A stretch of DNA of 64,000 nucleotides from Epiperipatus broadwayi (taxonomy: Eukaryota; Onychophora; Udeonychophora; Euonychophora; Peripatidae). Below the pieces are notes generated by a model. The model was given only the letters and a program-made list of their open reading frames with translations, ran no database searches and was not told the DNA's origin. Every line of letters starts with the position of its first letter. The stretch's first letter is position 1. This document shows positions 1 through 13,500 of the stretch, piece by piece. Location: NCBI GenBank assembly GCA_028023455.1, contig JAQFVV010000030.1, positions 4,108,501 to 4,172,500 of the forward strand, given 5' to 3'. The position numbers and the translations under genes are program-made.

Positions 1-424
1 AGAATTGGATTGAATTAGATCAATAACGAGACAGAGAACGAAATACATTAAATTAATTATATATTTATTTACAATTGGCATGAAATTGATGTTTTACACA
101 TTTCAGCGTCGAATGTACGCAAACATTGGGTGGATGAGAGAACACATTCTCTTTTTATATACAATTCCAAATAGCTTTATATAAATAATTTCATTAAATT
201 TTCATAAATGGGTTTAACATATGCCCATCTTATTAATTGCTTTACAACTGATACATATTTAATCACTACGTTATGTCTATAACTCTATTTAAGCCAAATC
301 CTATTATATTGGTGGTTGTTATATAAATAATTATATTGAACTTTGATCATGAATTCATTTACTAAAATATACAATATGACTTAATAACGAGCGCATAAAC
401 CAGCTCAAGTAATGATCGATCGAA

Positions 425-760
425 CATGGCTTTCGAGAAAAAATTTTCAGAATGCTGAAAGCGTTATGTTAAGGTGGCAGAGTTGGCTGAAATACGATTT
501 TACCAATGTGCTATGGCACAGGTAAACAATAATAGGAAAAGTCGCTCTGCGGATGGATGAAATAACTTCAGGGTTCTTGCGACAAACGCCGGTACCCTGT
601 AACCGATCGCAATGCTGCGTAAAAAGGAACATGGTGTTTATGAATGGCGGGGGACATACGTGCTAACCTGGCCTTGGCTCAGGCTTCGCTACTGCTCTAC
701 CCTATAAGAGATGTGTTGGCAACGCCGTGGCTCCATTTTGAGATACGTATATTACGTATA
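425..760. other. GC-richer islet of unknown nature
   Basis: Base composition is visibly more balanced than the surrounding AT-rich DNA, with many CpG steps. A minus-strand frame of about 60 codons is open at 447-632, but it resembles no family I recognise. It could be an old transposon fragment, an exon or a regulatory block. I assign no function. Confidence 0.3.
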
Positions 761-1589
761 GCAGTAAAACGAGAATATTTTTATAAAATAATATCACATC
801 CGCCAAGCAAAGAATAGTATATTTCATACCATGAAATACGAGTTAATAGCATATTAGCTCTATCAAATTGGGACAACTCTTATGTAGCCTGATAATAAAC
901 GTCTATGCTACGAAAGGGAATATTACTACATCTGTACTTTGACATGCTCGATCTATTAAGTTACTTATAGATAATAAATATTTAAGGAGGGAAAGTATAT
1001 TTCTATGGACTTAAGAATTTAAATGTCAAATATACTTATAAATATGATCATGGCTAAATTTAATTCTTAAATGAACTTATCATGTTAAGTTTTTAAATGG
1101 TTGATTAAAAGAGCCACATTTCACATATTAAATCATTTAAATAATAAAAAAATAGGATTTCAAAACAGCGCAGAAAGTTGACGCTATAAACAAATTATGC
1201 GAAGATTTTCAAATAATATCTTCTTAAAAACATGAAATTAAGTGCCCACTGTTTCGAAATATTGGCATATAAAATATAATAAGCATTTAAAATAAGTAAA
1301 GAAATATAGACACAACCGCAGTGATATAACTTTAAACTAAATAATTTACTTTGAAGTGAATGGAAAATATAAATAAGTCAGATTATTTAAACTTTAACAC
1401 ATTAAATTTTGATAGCAATTGACATATTTAAAATATTAACTAAATGGATTTAAGTTTTGGGTACATATTAGTTTTATAATTATTTTAAAAGAGAGTTAGC
1501 TAACTTATATAGATATATTTACATTTACACAGAGCTCTGCGGTTTGAAAAATAAAACAGTACCGGTAATATTTATCTGGACTGCATGTT

Positions 1590-1755
1590 CTTGCTGTAGG
1601 TTTGGTGAGTTTGACTCGGCGTCATCTTTCCCATTATGTTAGGCTTTCTCTGCTAGCGGCATGATGGTGGTTTAGGCATTTCGACGAGAGAAACCCCGTT
1701 CTCCCGTGGAGTAACAGCAACAAGATGCCCGCTTTTAGCCGGACATGTTAAACAT
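1590..1755. other. GC-richer islet of unknown nature
   Basis: This block of about 165 bp has balanced composition and several CpG dinucleotides inside very AT-rich DNA. No long frame, tRNA fold or terminal repeats were found. It may be a repeat fragment or a conserved non-coding element. Confidence 0.25.
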
Positions 1756-3497
1756 TAACAATTATGAAGACTGGCTGTAATTCTCACTAACAATATGGCT
1801 GTCTTTTCCCTTGTTAAAAATACCGAGTATTTATATGTTTTCCTTATCAGAATCTATCGCCTCAAGACTCACTAAACTCAGGAATTTAATTAAATATTTT
1901 TCAATTTATAATCCAGATCTTAGATAACTTATGTTAGAAACATTCCATAAGCTATTATTATAATTAAGATTTTTCGTTGCAAACAATTGTCCAATTTAGA
2001 TTTTAAAATAACTTAATCTTATCTAAAGGAGATTTTAATTAGTGAATTTTTACAACTAGTTTTACTTTTTACAGATTCCAGGTGTGGTCGTTAATGACAC
2101 TTGTTTACAATCAAAAATCTTTTTAATTACTTGACCAGCTTTTATTTTTATCATACATTAAAAACAACCTTTTAACATATTTTTTAAAACGAAAACATTT
2201 TTAACATATTTATTTAAAATAATTTACAAACATATTGATATAGCTTTTAAATATATTTTCGAGAAACTTTTCCCTGAAATATATTTAAAAGAAGAAATCT
2301 TTTAACAATTTTTAAAGAAACATTTAATAGTATTTTTAGATAACGGCTTTTACATATTATAGAATCATGTCTTTCTTCTATATAGCACAGATTATATATC
2401 CACATACGGAATTACAATATTAAACAACAAAATTAATAATTTACATTTAACTTAAATAATATAACAAACATTTTTAGAAATATTAAATAAATTTAGTACG
2501 CTATAATTTTACTAATCCTATCTAATTATAGCGTTGGCTCACAAGCAAATATTTAATACTGTTTATACAGACGAGCGAATTTTAAATTTATTAACATTTA
2601 AATAGGTTCGAACTTAGCACAGATGAGAGTGTCATTAGGTTTGATGGTGAAACGATAGGGGCTTGGAAAGTTATCGTTTCAGTACAAATAAAGAATTTTG
2701 CTAAAAAGTTTTTGAGGTGGTTTGGATAAACAATTTTATTTGTTAAATTTTCTGAGTATACTCATTTTATTTTATTAGATTTGATATGCATGTTTTTAAA
2801 AAAAAAAAAGTTTTTGAAAAGATATGTAATGTCATTTTGATATCATTTGTGATTTATAACAAAAAATATTTTTAATTACTATTATTAATAACATCATGAT
2901 AATAAATGAACATTGTTAAGAATATTTATTTTAAGTACATAGATGTTATTTGATAGTACAGTGCATTAAAACTGAAATGTTATTTCATTTGTTTTTTTTA
3001 TGAGTTTTGTAAATTGTGAAATTATTATATTTAGTGAACTTCCATACAATGGTATAATTAGTCTATTGTGAACTTGTGGATTCATATGTTATGAAGATCA
3101 GAATCTTCTGTAGATCGATTTTTTTGTGTGTGTGAAAAGAGGAGAAGCAAAAATAAAATAAAAGTTCATTTTCTTGTATCAATTTCTTTATAATTCTTTT
3201 GCAAAAATTTTACATGGTTTTTTTTAATCTAACTTGTTAGTAAATCTTCAATTGAACCCATTTGCAAAATTATGTTAGTATAGGTCATTTTTCTTTGGTT
3301 GCATAATAAATAATGTGTTGGGGTTTTACAAATCTAAAAAGTCTTTGGACATTAAGACACTGTGATCAAATAAGAAAAAGTATTACGAGTACTAATTTAT
3401 TGTTGCTTTTCAACAATTTTTAATGCTCATTACCATAGCATCTCGTATTTTATAACTCATAAAATAATGGTTTTGTTATAATGGGACTCAGTTAGGT

Positions 3498-3760
3498 TAT
3501 CATCGTCATCAACCATTGTCAATCCACCGCAGGATGAAGGTCTCTCCAAGTTCAATCCATTTTCTCCAATCTTTAGCTTCTTTTCTCCACATCACCCCTG
3601 CACACTTTCTTATTTCATCTATCCATCTCACATCTGGTCTCTTTCTGGGTCTTTTACACTCTCTTGGAATCCCGTTTAAGACTTCAATTGTCCATCTATT
3701 ATCATCTCTTCTAGCAATATGTCCAGCCCAACTCCACTTCAGTCTTTTAATTTTTTCAAT
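3498..3760 (-). pseudogene. RTE-type LINE, 3' terminal fragment of the reverse transcriptase ORF
   Basis: Read on the minus strand, this segment encodes the C-terminal tail of an RTE-clade endonuclease/reverse transcriptase. Recognisable parts are a WSWAGHIARRDDNRWT-like block, a KRPRKRP basic stretch, an RWMDEIRKCAGVMW-like block and a terminal LGETFI segment. It matches the tail of the copy at 27.7-29.4 kb closely. At its plus-strand left edge lie ATC triplets, the reverse complement of the (GAT)n microsatellite in which that copy ends. It is therefore a severely 5'-truncated insertion in antisense orientation and cannot be functional. The frame that is open on the plus strand here is only a shadow. 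Confidence 0.9.
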
Positions 3761-4841
3761 AATAGTATTTTATTATGCATTTTTTATTTTACTATTGTTA
3801 GTAGAACAAATTATAATGACATATATATATATGTTCAATACTATATATGTTCTTATTTAATATTACTTCTGCTTTTGGTTCTTGTAAAGTATTAATGTAA
3901 ACATATTGCAATTTTGATATTAATATATTATCCATTTTTAACTTTTAAGCATTTAAATAGTCCAACTTTTTACTTAGACATCATTGTTGATATCCCCCCC
4001 CCCCCCAGCAACTATGGCCTTTATTTAAATATTTCATTTTCTTTATCTTCACATTTTGATATAATTAAAAAATGTCAGATCTGCTGCCAATAGTTTTATC
4101 TTGGAATTATAGTTGAAAAGAAAATTAACTATATTTCCTAACTTAATAATTTTACCAGGTAAAATGAACTTGCAGTAGTAATTTAATAATATACCTTTAT
4201 CCAATATAAACCTCCTTGTCTTTAAAGTATCTCTATGCTGCTGAAAACTTAATTATTAAAAAATAATTACTTGAAATATCTACTGTATAAGATTTATATT
4301 TACAAAATACATTATATTATTTTGTTTTTTAATAATATTTTTATATAATAGTAAGAAGAAAAAATTCCCCTCAGCTTTATAATAACAGTAATCTAATTAT
4401 TCATTGTCATATAATTAAAACATTTGCAGGATTATGTTTATTTGCATAATATTCTGCAGGTTTAGTAATTAAGTTTATTTTTTAAAAATATCAACTGCTG
4501 CAAGCCTTTTTTAAAAAGTTAATGTTATTCTGTTGCTATGTTTTTTAATAGAAAAAAATTCAAAATGACCAATTAAATTAAGGCTGATGATTAGATACCC
4601 ACATTAATTTGTTTGAAAAATTAAATAAATAGTTGTGATTTATTTAAATAAGTAGCAAAAATTATAAAGCCTAGCTTAATGATCTCTAGATGTTAGAAGT
4701 TGCTGGATTTGGCGGAATCAGATTATATCTTATCACTGTTTAATGAAGATTATTGTTTCTCATCATTTACATTTTAAATTTGATTGTGAACATAATTCTA
4801 TATTGAGGAAACTTTTGCTCCTATGACCAAAATTTGATTAT

Positions 4842-5107
4842 TAGAATTATTAATTTTCTACTTCTTCCTTTTTTATGTATTGATTTCTACTTTATTCATA
4901 CCATTTGCACCTTTCTTAAACACTTTATTAATACCAAACTAACAGTTTCCACTGTCCTGCAGTCATCATCAGACCTCTTGTGTTTTCGAAATAGACTTGT
5001 CAAGAGCTCAAATGACTGCAGGACAATAGAAATTGTTAGTTTGATATAAATAAAAGTATTGATAAAGTGTTTAGGAAAGGAGTAAATGGTATGATAGAAT
5101 TATCAAT
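4842..5107 (-). mobile_element. Fold-back element with 13-bp direct repeats
   Basis: The left arm (about 4897-4966) is the reverse complement of the right arm (about 5012-5095), with small indels. TAGAATTATTAAT at 4842-4854 and TAGAATTATCAAT at 5095-5107 form a probable 13-bp target-site duplication with one mismatch. The element (about 240 bp) has no coding capacity. Its minus strand carries a hammerhead-like core shared with the element at 10.3 kb. The long duplication suggests retrotransposition (inference). Confidence 0.65.
4936..4978 (-). ncRNA. Hammerhead-ribozyme-like core
   Basis: On the minus strand CTGATGA (4966-4972) is followed by an imperfect stem-loop (ACTG/CAGT around a CAGGA loop) and GAAA (4946-4949), then CTGTTAG. 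This is the order of a hammerhead core, with a minimal helix III (AC-U-GU) and a possible GUU cleavage triplet. Stem I pairs poorly here, so this copy is probably inactive. Confidence 0.4.
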
Positions 5108-8100
5108 GATTTTTTTTTAAAAGGTACAAACTGTTACCCTATTATAGGTGTTAAATCTATTCTGAGTATTTTAGAGAAATTGCATATATTAGATATGTAT
5201 TGCTTTTATATAGATTGCTATTAAAAAAATTAAGAATTTCATATCTCACTCTTATGTTTCTAAAACAATAACATTCCATTATAATTAGATACTGAGCTAA
5301 TTATATATAATGGACTAAGAACTTTCACTTTGTTCCTTGGCTTAGTTATGTTCTGCGACTTATATGAATGTCTTTTGTTACTGTATTTTTTTTTCAATTA
5401 ACAACTATTACTGTTATGCTAATACATTCCTTGGCAGAATGTTAAAAGTGAACTGAAGTTGAATGAAATTGTGAATTGAAGTTGAAATTGTCAGATGGAG
5501 GTGGCATTCTAAAAGATATTCTTTTTAGTTTGGTTTGTTTTTAAATTACTATATATACATAATAAATTAATAGAATATAGAGGTGCAGTTTTTGTTTTAA
5601 TGTATAAATTACAAATGTTTATTCTTCAAAAAAAGAATAGTTTCAGAGCTCTTCAAAAGATTGAAAATAATATAATATACTATTTACTTTGGAAATTTTT
5701 TTTTAACTTGTGATAATTTTTTTTTATGATCTATATTATAACTTTCTTTCATATGTATATAATTTATGATATATATAATAAAATTGTTAATTTTAATCTG
5801 ATATTTTTATTTATGAAATTTCAAATTGCAATACTGTATATTATTGTAGTGTATTCAGCTATGAAGCTGAAGCTGACTACCAACAATTGTCACAAAATTA
5901 TTAATTACCCAAAACGTTATTAAATAATAATAAATATATTTATTTACATATTATATATATATACACATTAACAATTAGGCCTTGATTTACAGTTCTAAAT
6001 CTTCAATGCTATAATCGCCACCAAGCAAACAAATATTGCCACTGCAATAGTGGTGAACCTAAATGAATAATAAAAGTTTATACTCACAGTACTTAAAACA
6101 CAATTCTCAGGTGTACACAAATAATAAAAGACCGGTAAGGTCTATAAACATTTTCCCTAGCCAGCTATCTTTCACCTTCAGACGCATGGGCTCTGGGGCA
6201 CTTCCATCTTTGCAAAAAAGTAAGGCCACTTCTTCAACTTTTCTCAACGGTCCTTATGACAGCACACGATGAGTGGAGAAAAGCTGACAACAGCGCTCTT
6301 GTTGCGCACACTATTTATACTGTTTTTTCCTTCCTTATATTCATTGATAAATTCCTGTCATTCCAATGTAAAAGTAAATCCATTTGACTAATGCATTTTT
6401 ACAATGACTATAAGGATCCGGCTTTTAATTACGACCGTTCGCAATGGTTTGAGTTTAACAATACACAGTTTTCTTGGTATTTTAAATCACCGAGTTATAT
6501 CTGGCCTAGAAAATAATCATTTGCATTATCTTTCGGCAATCTTTTATAGAATGCTTTTAATCTTTATTTGTTTAAGTCTAATTTATCTGCAAACCAATCT
6601 TTCTTCATTGAATTAGTCTTAAATTATCAACATAAACTTTTCTTTATTTTTACAGAATTTATTTTTCATTACTTTTTTTAAAACTTACATATCTATTTAC
6701 GTTTCCATTAATTATTAACGATCTTTTTATTGCTTTTTAAACTAGATATGTATTTACATTTCATTACTGTTTTTTCTCTGAAGCAAAACTTAGCTTTATA
6801 ACTTATCCCGAATTACTAAAGCCTAATATATTTTCTACAAAATATAGCAATTATTTAACATCATTTCTGGTCTAATTTTGTAGTCATATTTAAGAATCTA
6901 GAACATGAATTTTATTTTGCTCATGTTAAATCATATAATTTTAAATCTTATTCAAGAATACAAAATGAGTCCTATCATTCCTCATTTTTACTATCAACTT
7001 ATAACATTTTCTCATGTAATTTGTATGGAAAAATCAAAATATATTTAATCGTACAAATTTTTGTTTTACTGTCTTTAAAAGGTAGATACTAATCAGTTTT
7101 TTTATTAAATTGTTTGGTTATTATTATTTTTTCACATTAGATTTGTAAATTTTTTTTTTGTTAAAAGTATTCTTTCTACTTCATTATCTTTATATTTATG
7201 GGAACACATTTGTTTGTGGAAATTTTCTTTTACTTTACTACAAATATTATAAATCATATTTTTCCAAATAATTTCATTGAATTTTATCAAAATAAATGTC
7301 TTTTTTTTTAATATATTTCTTATACATGTTTCTTCTTTGCTAATTCTTAGAGTTTCTATTCTATTATTGATCTGATGAATTGCTTTTATGGTAAATTCAG
7401 ATACAGTATTGAATTTACAAGTTTTTTTTCTATTTTACCATTTCATTTATTTTATCTTATTGGTTATTTCTAAGTAAAAATTTATCTTTGTATTTTATAT
7501 GAACTTCTCTCAGCTTTGTGAGTAAATCATATATATGTCTCAATCTTTTTTTTTTCCTCATTATCTTAATATATGAACTTTGTAACTTGTTATCATTTAC
7601 AAATTTATTTATTTTTTTATATACAATAAATTATGTCAAATTCATTTTTATGTATGTGAACTTATACTTTATCTGAATTTTTATAATTAATAATATTAAA
7701 AGAGTATGTTTGTGTTGTTGTATGCATGCATGTATGTATTAAAAGAAAAATTAGCGGTAATTTATGGCAAGCTATTTTTTTGTATATTATAAATATTTTT
7801 TTCAGAATTAAGTGCAATAAAAGTTTATTTGAGGAAAAAATAGTCATAGATCACATGACCCCATCTCTTAAGCTTGTAAGATATAAACAATGAGCATTGC
7901 TAATTGCTCATTAAGCTTTGTAATAAATGCTTAGCCAGAGAAAGTATTTAAAATATCTCTGTCAGGAAACCCCCACCCCAAACCTGTAACCATGGTTTCA
8001 TGCTTTAGCACTTCTCAGAGAGGTCATAGGTCGCTTCAGACTATTTACAAAAAAAAAAAAAAAGATTTTACAATATTAAACAACAAAACTATAGGATTAA

Positions 8101-9045
8101 AAAGCAGTAATAATAAAAATCAAGCAAAATATATTTTCAGTATTCTCAGTAAAACAAAAAGGATTTTTAAAAAGTCTTAAAAAAATAAATTTAGAAAATA
8201 ACAGGAAGAATAATGAAGTAAAGAAAGATATATACGCAATAATAAAAATTACAATCTTGTCATTAAATATAATTGATATCAGTGATATATCTTCCTTCAA
8301 CTTGTTACATAACATTTGTATTATTGTAGAATAACATTATAAGAAACTTCACAGAATGGGTGCTCAGAAAATAAAACGTTTTTCACATGCATGGATGATC
8401 TAAAATATTACGGTCTATTATTGCATTAAATAATCATATAGTTAATGCATATTTTTTAATTAAAAGATTTCATCAAAATTTTTGTAATCTTAAAAGAAAA
8501 TGCTATATTTAGAGTTTAAATCTGAAATTAGAAATAATTAAAGATGAACAAAATGTAGATATTGCCTGCTATTTGAAAATATATTACACTACATAAGATC
8601 ATCATTAGGATGTATGGTAAGAAATTGTAGTTACATTTAAAAGATAAAGATTCAAGGAAAAAGCAAAATATATTGAAATAAAATTAATTTCTGATTATTG
8701 AGGATGATTACTCTCAAAAAAACAGTCAAAACTCTATACGTATTGATCATGTGATGTTTATCGGCTTACTCTCAAAAACAAAATTTTTATTTACTATAAC
8801 ATTAGATGACGAAACCTTGCAAAAAAAAAAATAAATAAATCTCATTTTAAAATGTAACAATATTGCATAAATTTGATTATTAAGCATACAGTGGGAAAAG
8901 TCAGTTCTTTTTAATTTGTAAAAGTAAAAATTTTGAAAAGTATTGCCAAATCTTTATTACCACTTTTTAGAAATTAATAAAAATCATTTTTTTTTATGTT
9001 CAAGAAACTTATACAATTTCTAAAGTTTGACTAAATTTGAAAATA
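5108..9045. other. AT-rich non-coding stretch
   Basis: This is AT-rich DNA with homopolymer runs and short frames that match no known protein. A candidate richer segment at 5995-6275 is listed separately. Nothing else could be supported. Confidence 0.55.
5995..6275 (-). other. GC-richer segment, possible exon or repeat fragment
   Basis: Composition rises here above the AT-rich background. On the minus strand an open stretch of about 45 codons runs from about 6260 to 6120. It includes MRLKVKDSWLGKMFIDLTG near 6185-6130 and ends in a hydrophobic run (LLLFVY). No clear splice sites or family resemblance were found. It could be a small exon, or an old repeat. Confidence in coding is low. Confidence 0.2.
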
Positions 9046-9180
9046 AAGTTGCTAATGTTGTCAAGCATTGGTGGTCGAGAGGTCAGCGACAGCTGCTTTA
9101 CAAGCAGTTGTCCCGGGTTAGTAGTTTCGTGGTTTCGCTTCCCGGCTGATGCTAAGACACATGAGGAAGTTGCTAATGTT
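9046..9180 (+). mobile_element. tRNA-derived SINE with 14-bp target duplication
   Basis: A body of about 107 bp (9060-9166) begins GTCAAGCATTGGTGGTCGAG. It has an A-box-like TGGTGGTCGAGAGG and a 17-nt anticodon-arm-like hairpin (GCTGC, loop TTTACAA, GCAGT). A degenerate B box (GGTTTCGCTTCCC) follows. The loop would read as a TAC (valine-type) anticodon. AAGTTGCTAATGTT occurs immediately before (9046-9059) and after (9167-9180), a perfect 14-bp target duplication. There is no long body beyond the tRNA-like head. Confidence 0.85.
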
Positions 9181-10314
9181 AAAATTTGAAGAAAAAAGCA
9201 ACATCTTTAAAATAACTTAGAATGCAGTGTGAAATAAGTAAGAAGGGGTCTTGTGGTCTGATAATATATTTTTAAATTGAACTGTTTTTTTTTTTTTTAA
9301 ATGTTTATAATATAGCATGTTTTATAATTATGCAGTCTCATAAGAAATGAATAAGCCACTAATTAATTAAAGCATTCATTTCAGAAGAGCAGAAATAGAG
9401 GACGCTTATGAATGTAATGTATTAGTATATTGTGCTGTTTTACAATATAATTTTAAACTTAGTTATTTTCATTATATTTTTGTATAGCTTTTATCTCCAA
9501 GATTTTAATTGCTGGAAGTCTTTGTCTCTTGTAATATATTTATGAGATAAGATATAAATAATTTATTTTTTTTACATTTCATGATTTTTTAATTTTCTTA
9601 TAAATGATTTTGCCTTTATTTTTTTTCTTAGTTGATGTTGATTATCCTGATATTATGTTGCATAGAAATATAATTGTACATTTTTTTCACTCTAGTTGAA
9701 ACAAAGTAGTGAGAGAAAAAAGAGTGAAAATACTAAAATGTAAAATTATATATTTAAACTTCATAATATTATGAATGATATTTAAGATGAACAGGGAATA
9801 AAGATAAAAAAACACTTATAATAAAATTTCTACTTAATACAAAACTTGTCAGATAATCTCATAATTTTTTAATCAAAATACTTGCCATTATTGTTGCAAG
9901 TTTCTAATGGGGAAGCGCTGGATTTATATTTTTCAAAGTAGTAGTCAAAAATGTCTAGGATATCAAATCATATCAGTGTGCATTATGTAAATTTGATCAT
10001 TTGGTTTATAATATAAGGAGAACTGAATGTCTTCAATTCATAATCTTCTGTCGTTATGGGATTCAGTTTTATTAGTCGAAGATTAAAATATGTGGATTTT
10101 TTTTGTACAAAAGATCACAATATTATTTACAGATATTTATTACTTGACTAGTGATTAATTAATGAGGAAAAGATGTGAGATATAGTGCTTTAGACCAAAA
10201 TTCAATGAGTCATGAAAGCAATAAGTTTAAAAATGAAATTCTGATTAATATGCAAACCAAAACTGAAATCAGAAAACATACATAAATTATCTTTCAATTA
10301 TACAAAATTTTAAC
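9181..10314. other. AT-rich non-coding stretch
   Basis: Only AT-rich DNA with homopolymer runs was seen. There is no recognisable coding, RNA gene or repeat. Confidence 0.6.
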
Positions 10315-10597
10315 TAATTCTATCTTCTCTTATTCTTCTCCTTCACTTTCTTTGCATATTTTTATATAATCGTATATATTGCTTATAATACTTCATTCAT
10401 ATACACTTTAATGCAACTAATTTCCTTAAAAACTTCATTTTCTTACAGTTTCGACTGTCCAGCAGTCTTCATCAGAGCTTTATCTTCATCTCAGCACAGT
10501 CGAAACTGTAAGAAAATAAAGAAGTTTTTAAGAAAATTAGTTGCATTAAAGTGTATATGAATGAAGTATTATAAGCAATATATATAATTCTATTTTC
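10315..10597 (-). mobile_element. Fold-back element with probable 13-bp direct repeats
   Basis: Long, nearly perfect inverted arms lie at about 10372-10458 and 10496-10585. TAATTCTATCTTC (10315-10327) and TAATTCTATTTTC (10585-10597) are a likely target duplication with one mismatch. The minus strand carries a hammerhead-like core in the loop-proximal part. That core closely resembles the core of the element at 4.8-5.1 kb, while the outer arms have diverged. There is no coding capacity. Confidence 0.65.
10441..10480 (-). ncRNA. Hammerhead-ribozyme-like core
   Basis: On the minus strand CTGATGA (10469-10475) is followed by a perfect 5-bp stem (GACTG/CAGTC, loop CTGGA) and GAAA (10449-10452), then CTGTAAG. 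Helix III would be the minimal AC-U-GU with cleavage after GUA. Only two base pairs of stem I (CU/AG) can be formed. An extra A precedes stem II. The core is recognisable, but activity is doubtful. Confidence 0.45.
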
Positions 10598-13500
10598 AAT
10601 AGTTATAAAAAAGCCTTTTGAATTCACTATAAAAGTTTTAACATTATTTGTCATAAGCTTTGTAATATTTCACAATCCTGGTAGAATAATAATACATGTC
10701 TAAGTAGTGGTGGATTTTGTTTCTTTTGGGGGGGGGGGGGTAGACAGAAAGAATATTTGCGGCTCCATTAAATTCTCGTATTTGTTTTAAATGGAAACAC
10801 GTATAAATTTCTTTATGATTTTTTTTTATTTACCCTAAAAGTATATAATTGACTTTACAATATGGAGGGGTATGAAACAACCTTGTCTGCCCATAGCCCA
10901 GGACATCTTATTGATAAAATTTTATGGGAAAATGACAAATTTATTATAAAAGGAAAAATCATCGGAATTGCTTCATTGTATCATGAACCATCAGAATATG
11001 TATATTTTTTGAAATGAATGTTGCCTATAAAGATGGAATACAAGCATCAGAAGGTATTCAAGAATCATATTTACTTACTTGTGTAATTTTATTAGGTTGA
11101 TTGATAAAATTTTTCTAAGATATGAATCAGTTTAATTTCCATCATATCTCCTTAAATAAAATCAAGCATCTATTCATTCATATTATTTTGAAATAATACT
11201 TGCTCATGAAAGGATGTCTCTTTATGTCATCATAAATATAAATTAGTGCTTATGTGTGTGATGTCATATGAACCAAATAATTATTATTTAAAGGAATAAT
11301 TTAAATATATGTATATAATATCTAAATCGACAAAGTGTACTTTGAATTTAAAAATTCTCACTATTACATTTTATCTTCTCTGGAAGAAAAACATACTATT
11401 GAATTTGTAGTTTGAAATATAGACATTGGAAATGTGATGCCATACTGGGAATACAATATTTAAGTCTCATTCAGGTTGTTTATTTACATTTGTCATTATT
11501 AATGATATATATATTTTTTTATTTTGATTTAAAATGTAAAATTATTTATTGATGAGTAATATATAGTTAAGTTAATTAGTGATCTATTTACGTACCAAAA
11601 TATGAGAATTGTGTTTTTCCTAAGTTTAAACTCATCTTGTAATATAATAATTGTTATTTCAATATTTAAAAATATTCATTTTTTATTTAGTGATTGTAAA
11701 TTAATTTCAACTATATCATGTATCTTGAAAGTTTAGAAAGATTTGATTGCAATAAATATTCACTTTATTTTGTTCTTAAATTTATATTAATAAATAGATA
11801 CATTCATCTTCATATATATATTTTTTATATAAAAAATGTATATATTAAACTCATCTTGAAAACTATTAGCGTTCCACAATACATTTGTGATGCATAGACT
11901 TAAATGTTTCATATTTATTATTAAATAATTGACGATTTATTGTACATTCAATTGAATCGTATGTGTAGATATTGATTGTTTCAATTTATTTGTCATATGT
12001 ATGATAATGGTCAGATTCGTATGCTCATTAACACACTGCAGAATTCAAACCCCAGACACAAAAGTCAACACTTTATGAGGGTTACCTCCCAGAAATCCCA
12101 ACTTCGAATCCAAAGTCTATACTCCACAGCACCACCTATGTGACAATGTATCTGATGCTACTGATAGCATAGTTTCATGCCGGTGATCAGGGAGAAGCGA
12201 GAGATTATATTAAAAGTATATCCTTAGATATGCTAACTAGATCTATGGATGGTATGAAATATAACCCTGAGGGTTCATACATATAGTATGTGTAGCGTGT
12301 AACCCGGACTGAGGTGTGGATCATAGATATAAATAAATAAAATCAAAATAAGTTAGTAAAATTCAAGAGTATTTATTACTTAATAATAGATATTGGCAGT
12401 GTTTGCGTAAGCCAGACAGTGATGTGGCAAATAGTTAACATATATTTACATGAGCATTTCTCTATTCCTTGGGCTAATTATAAAACATTACGGTCAAGTG
12501 CCTACACAACGTGATTGGTTTAAGAACTATATTGCGAAGATATGCGACACAGGTACAATAAAATATACTACAACTATATTTAATAAATTTAACATTATCT
12601 TAATATTTTTACATGCATACAATATTGACATTAAGAATCAGGCAAACGAAGGCTCATTGAGCTATATTAGGAAGGAATGGTTCAAGACATACATGGCTTA
12701 AGGGAATGATATGACTACTAATGTTAAGAGGAGTTGGTGGTGTCAGTGAATATTAAGTGCAGAGGATGGAGTGTGGCACGTTGAAACCACAGCTTTGTAA
12801 AATAAAGTAAAGCAAAATAAAATATATTGGATGATGTCTTGCTATTTGTCCGAAGAGAATTATGTCACTCCATATCAGCCCAAGCCTGGCCTTCTACCAT
12901 GTAACTCCATGACTGAGTGACTGATGGATGAATCCCAGGTGAGATTTCTAACTCATACTGTTCTGTGAGCCATAGGGAAAGAATGAATGGTCTCTGTCGT
13001 TTTGATATCCTGAATAAAACAAACAAAGCCAAAAGTCTCAACATCCACACCGGCAACACACAATAAGTAATATATATATAAGAAAATATAACAGGACTAT
13101 ACTTCAATTAAACAAATGCTTAATTCATTCCTAAAGATTTATATTTATATGGTCTGCATAATCTCAATCTGTTTTGATTTACTGTTCAATTAGTAATTGA
13201 TATTTTTTTATAATTTTGATATATATTTATTTATCGATTCATTTATATTTTTTTAATCTTCATTTATATTATTATAATTAAATAATAATAATTATATGAT
13301 GATTTTAAATTGAATGTAAGCTTTTTTCTAAGTTCATAAAAATGAATTTTCTCAGATATGAATACATTTTCAATTAAATATATATATATATTATTTTTTT
13401 ATGTGTTAGATTTATTCCTAAGTATTATATAAGGTATGTAAATATTGTAAATAAATTTTGTTTTATTATATTTATATTATTTTAAGTGTCCACTTTTCTC

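Larger units (their letters stand above)
1..3497. other. AT-rich non-coding stretch
   Basis: The stretch is AT-rich with short A/T runs and no reading frame that resembles a known protein. Two richer islets (425-760 and 1590-1755) are listed separately. Nothing else could be supported. Confidence 0.6.

Noticed and set aside
3516-3860. Plus-strand frame of 114 codons
   Set aside because: It is the antisense of an RTE reverse transcriptase tail, so it is a shadow.
7992-8315. Overlapping frames on opposite strands
   Set aside because: They are low-complexity Lys/Asn- or Phe/Ile-rich translations of AT-rich DNA without motifs.
9067-9150. A possible functional tRNA-Val gene
   Set aside because: The A and B boxes are imperfect, the acceptor stem does not close, and a 14-bp target duplication shows it is a SINE.
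12865-13107. Minus-strand frame of 80 codons in a GC-richer patch
   Set aside because: No recognisable domain; could be old transposon debris, but the evidence is too thin to annotate.
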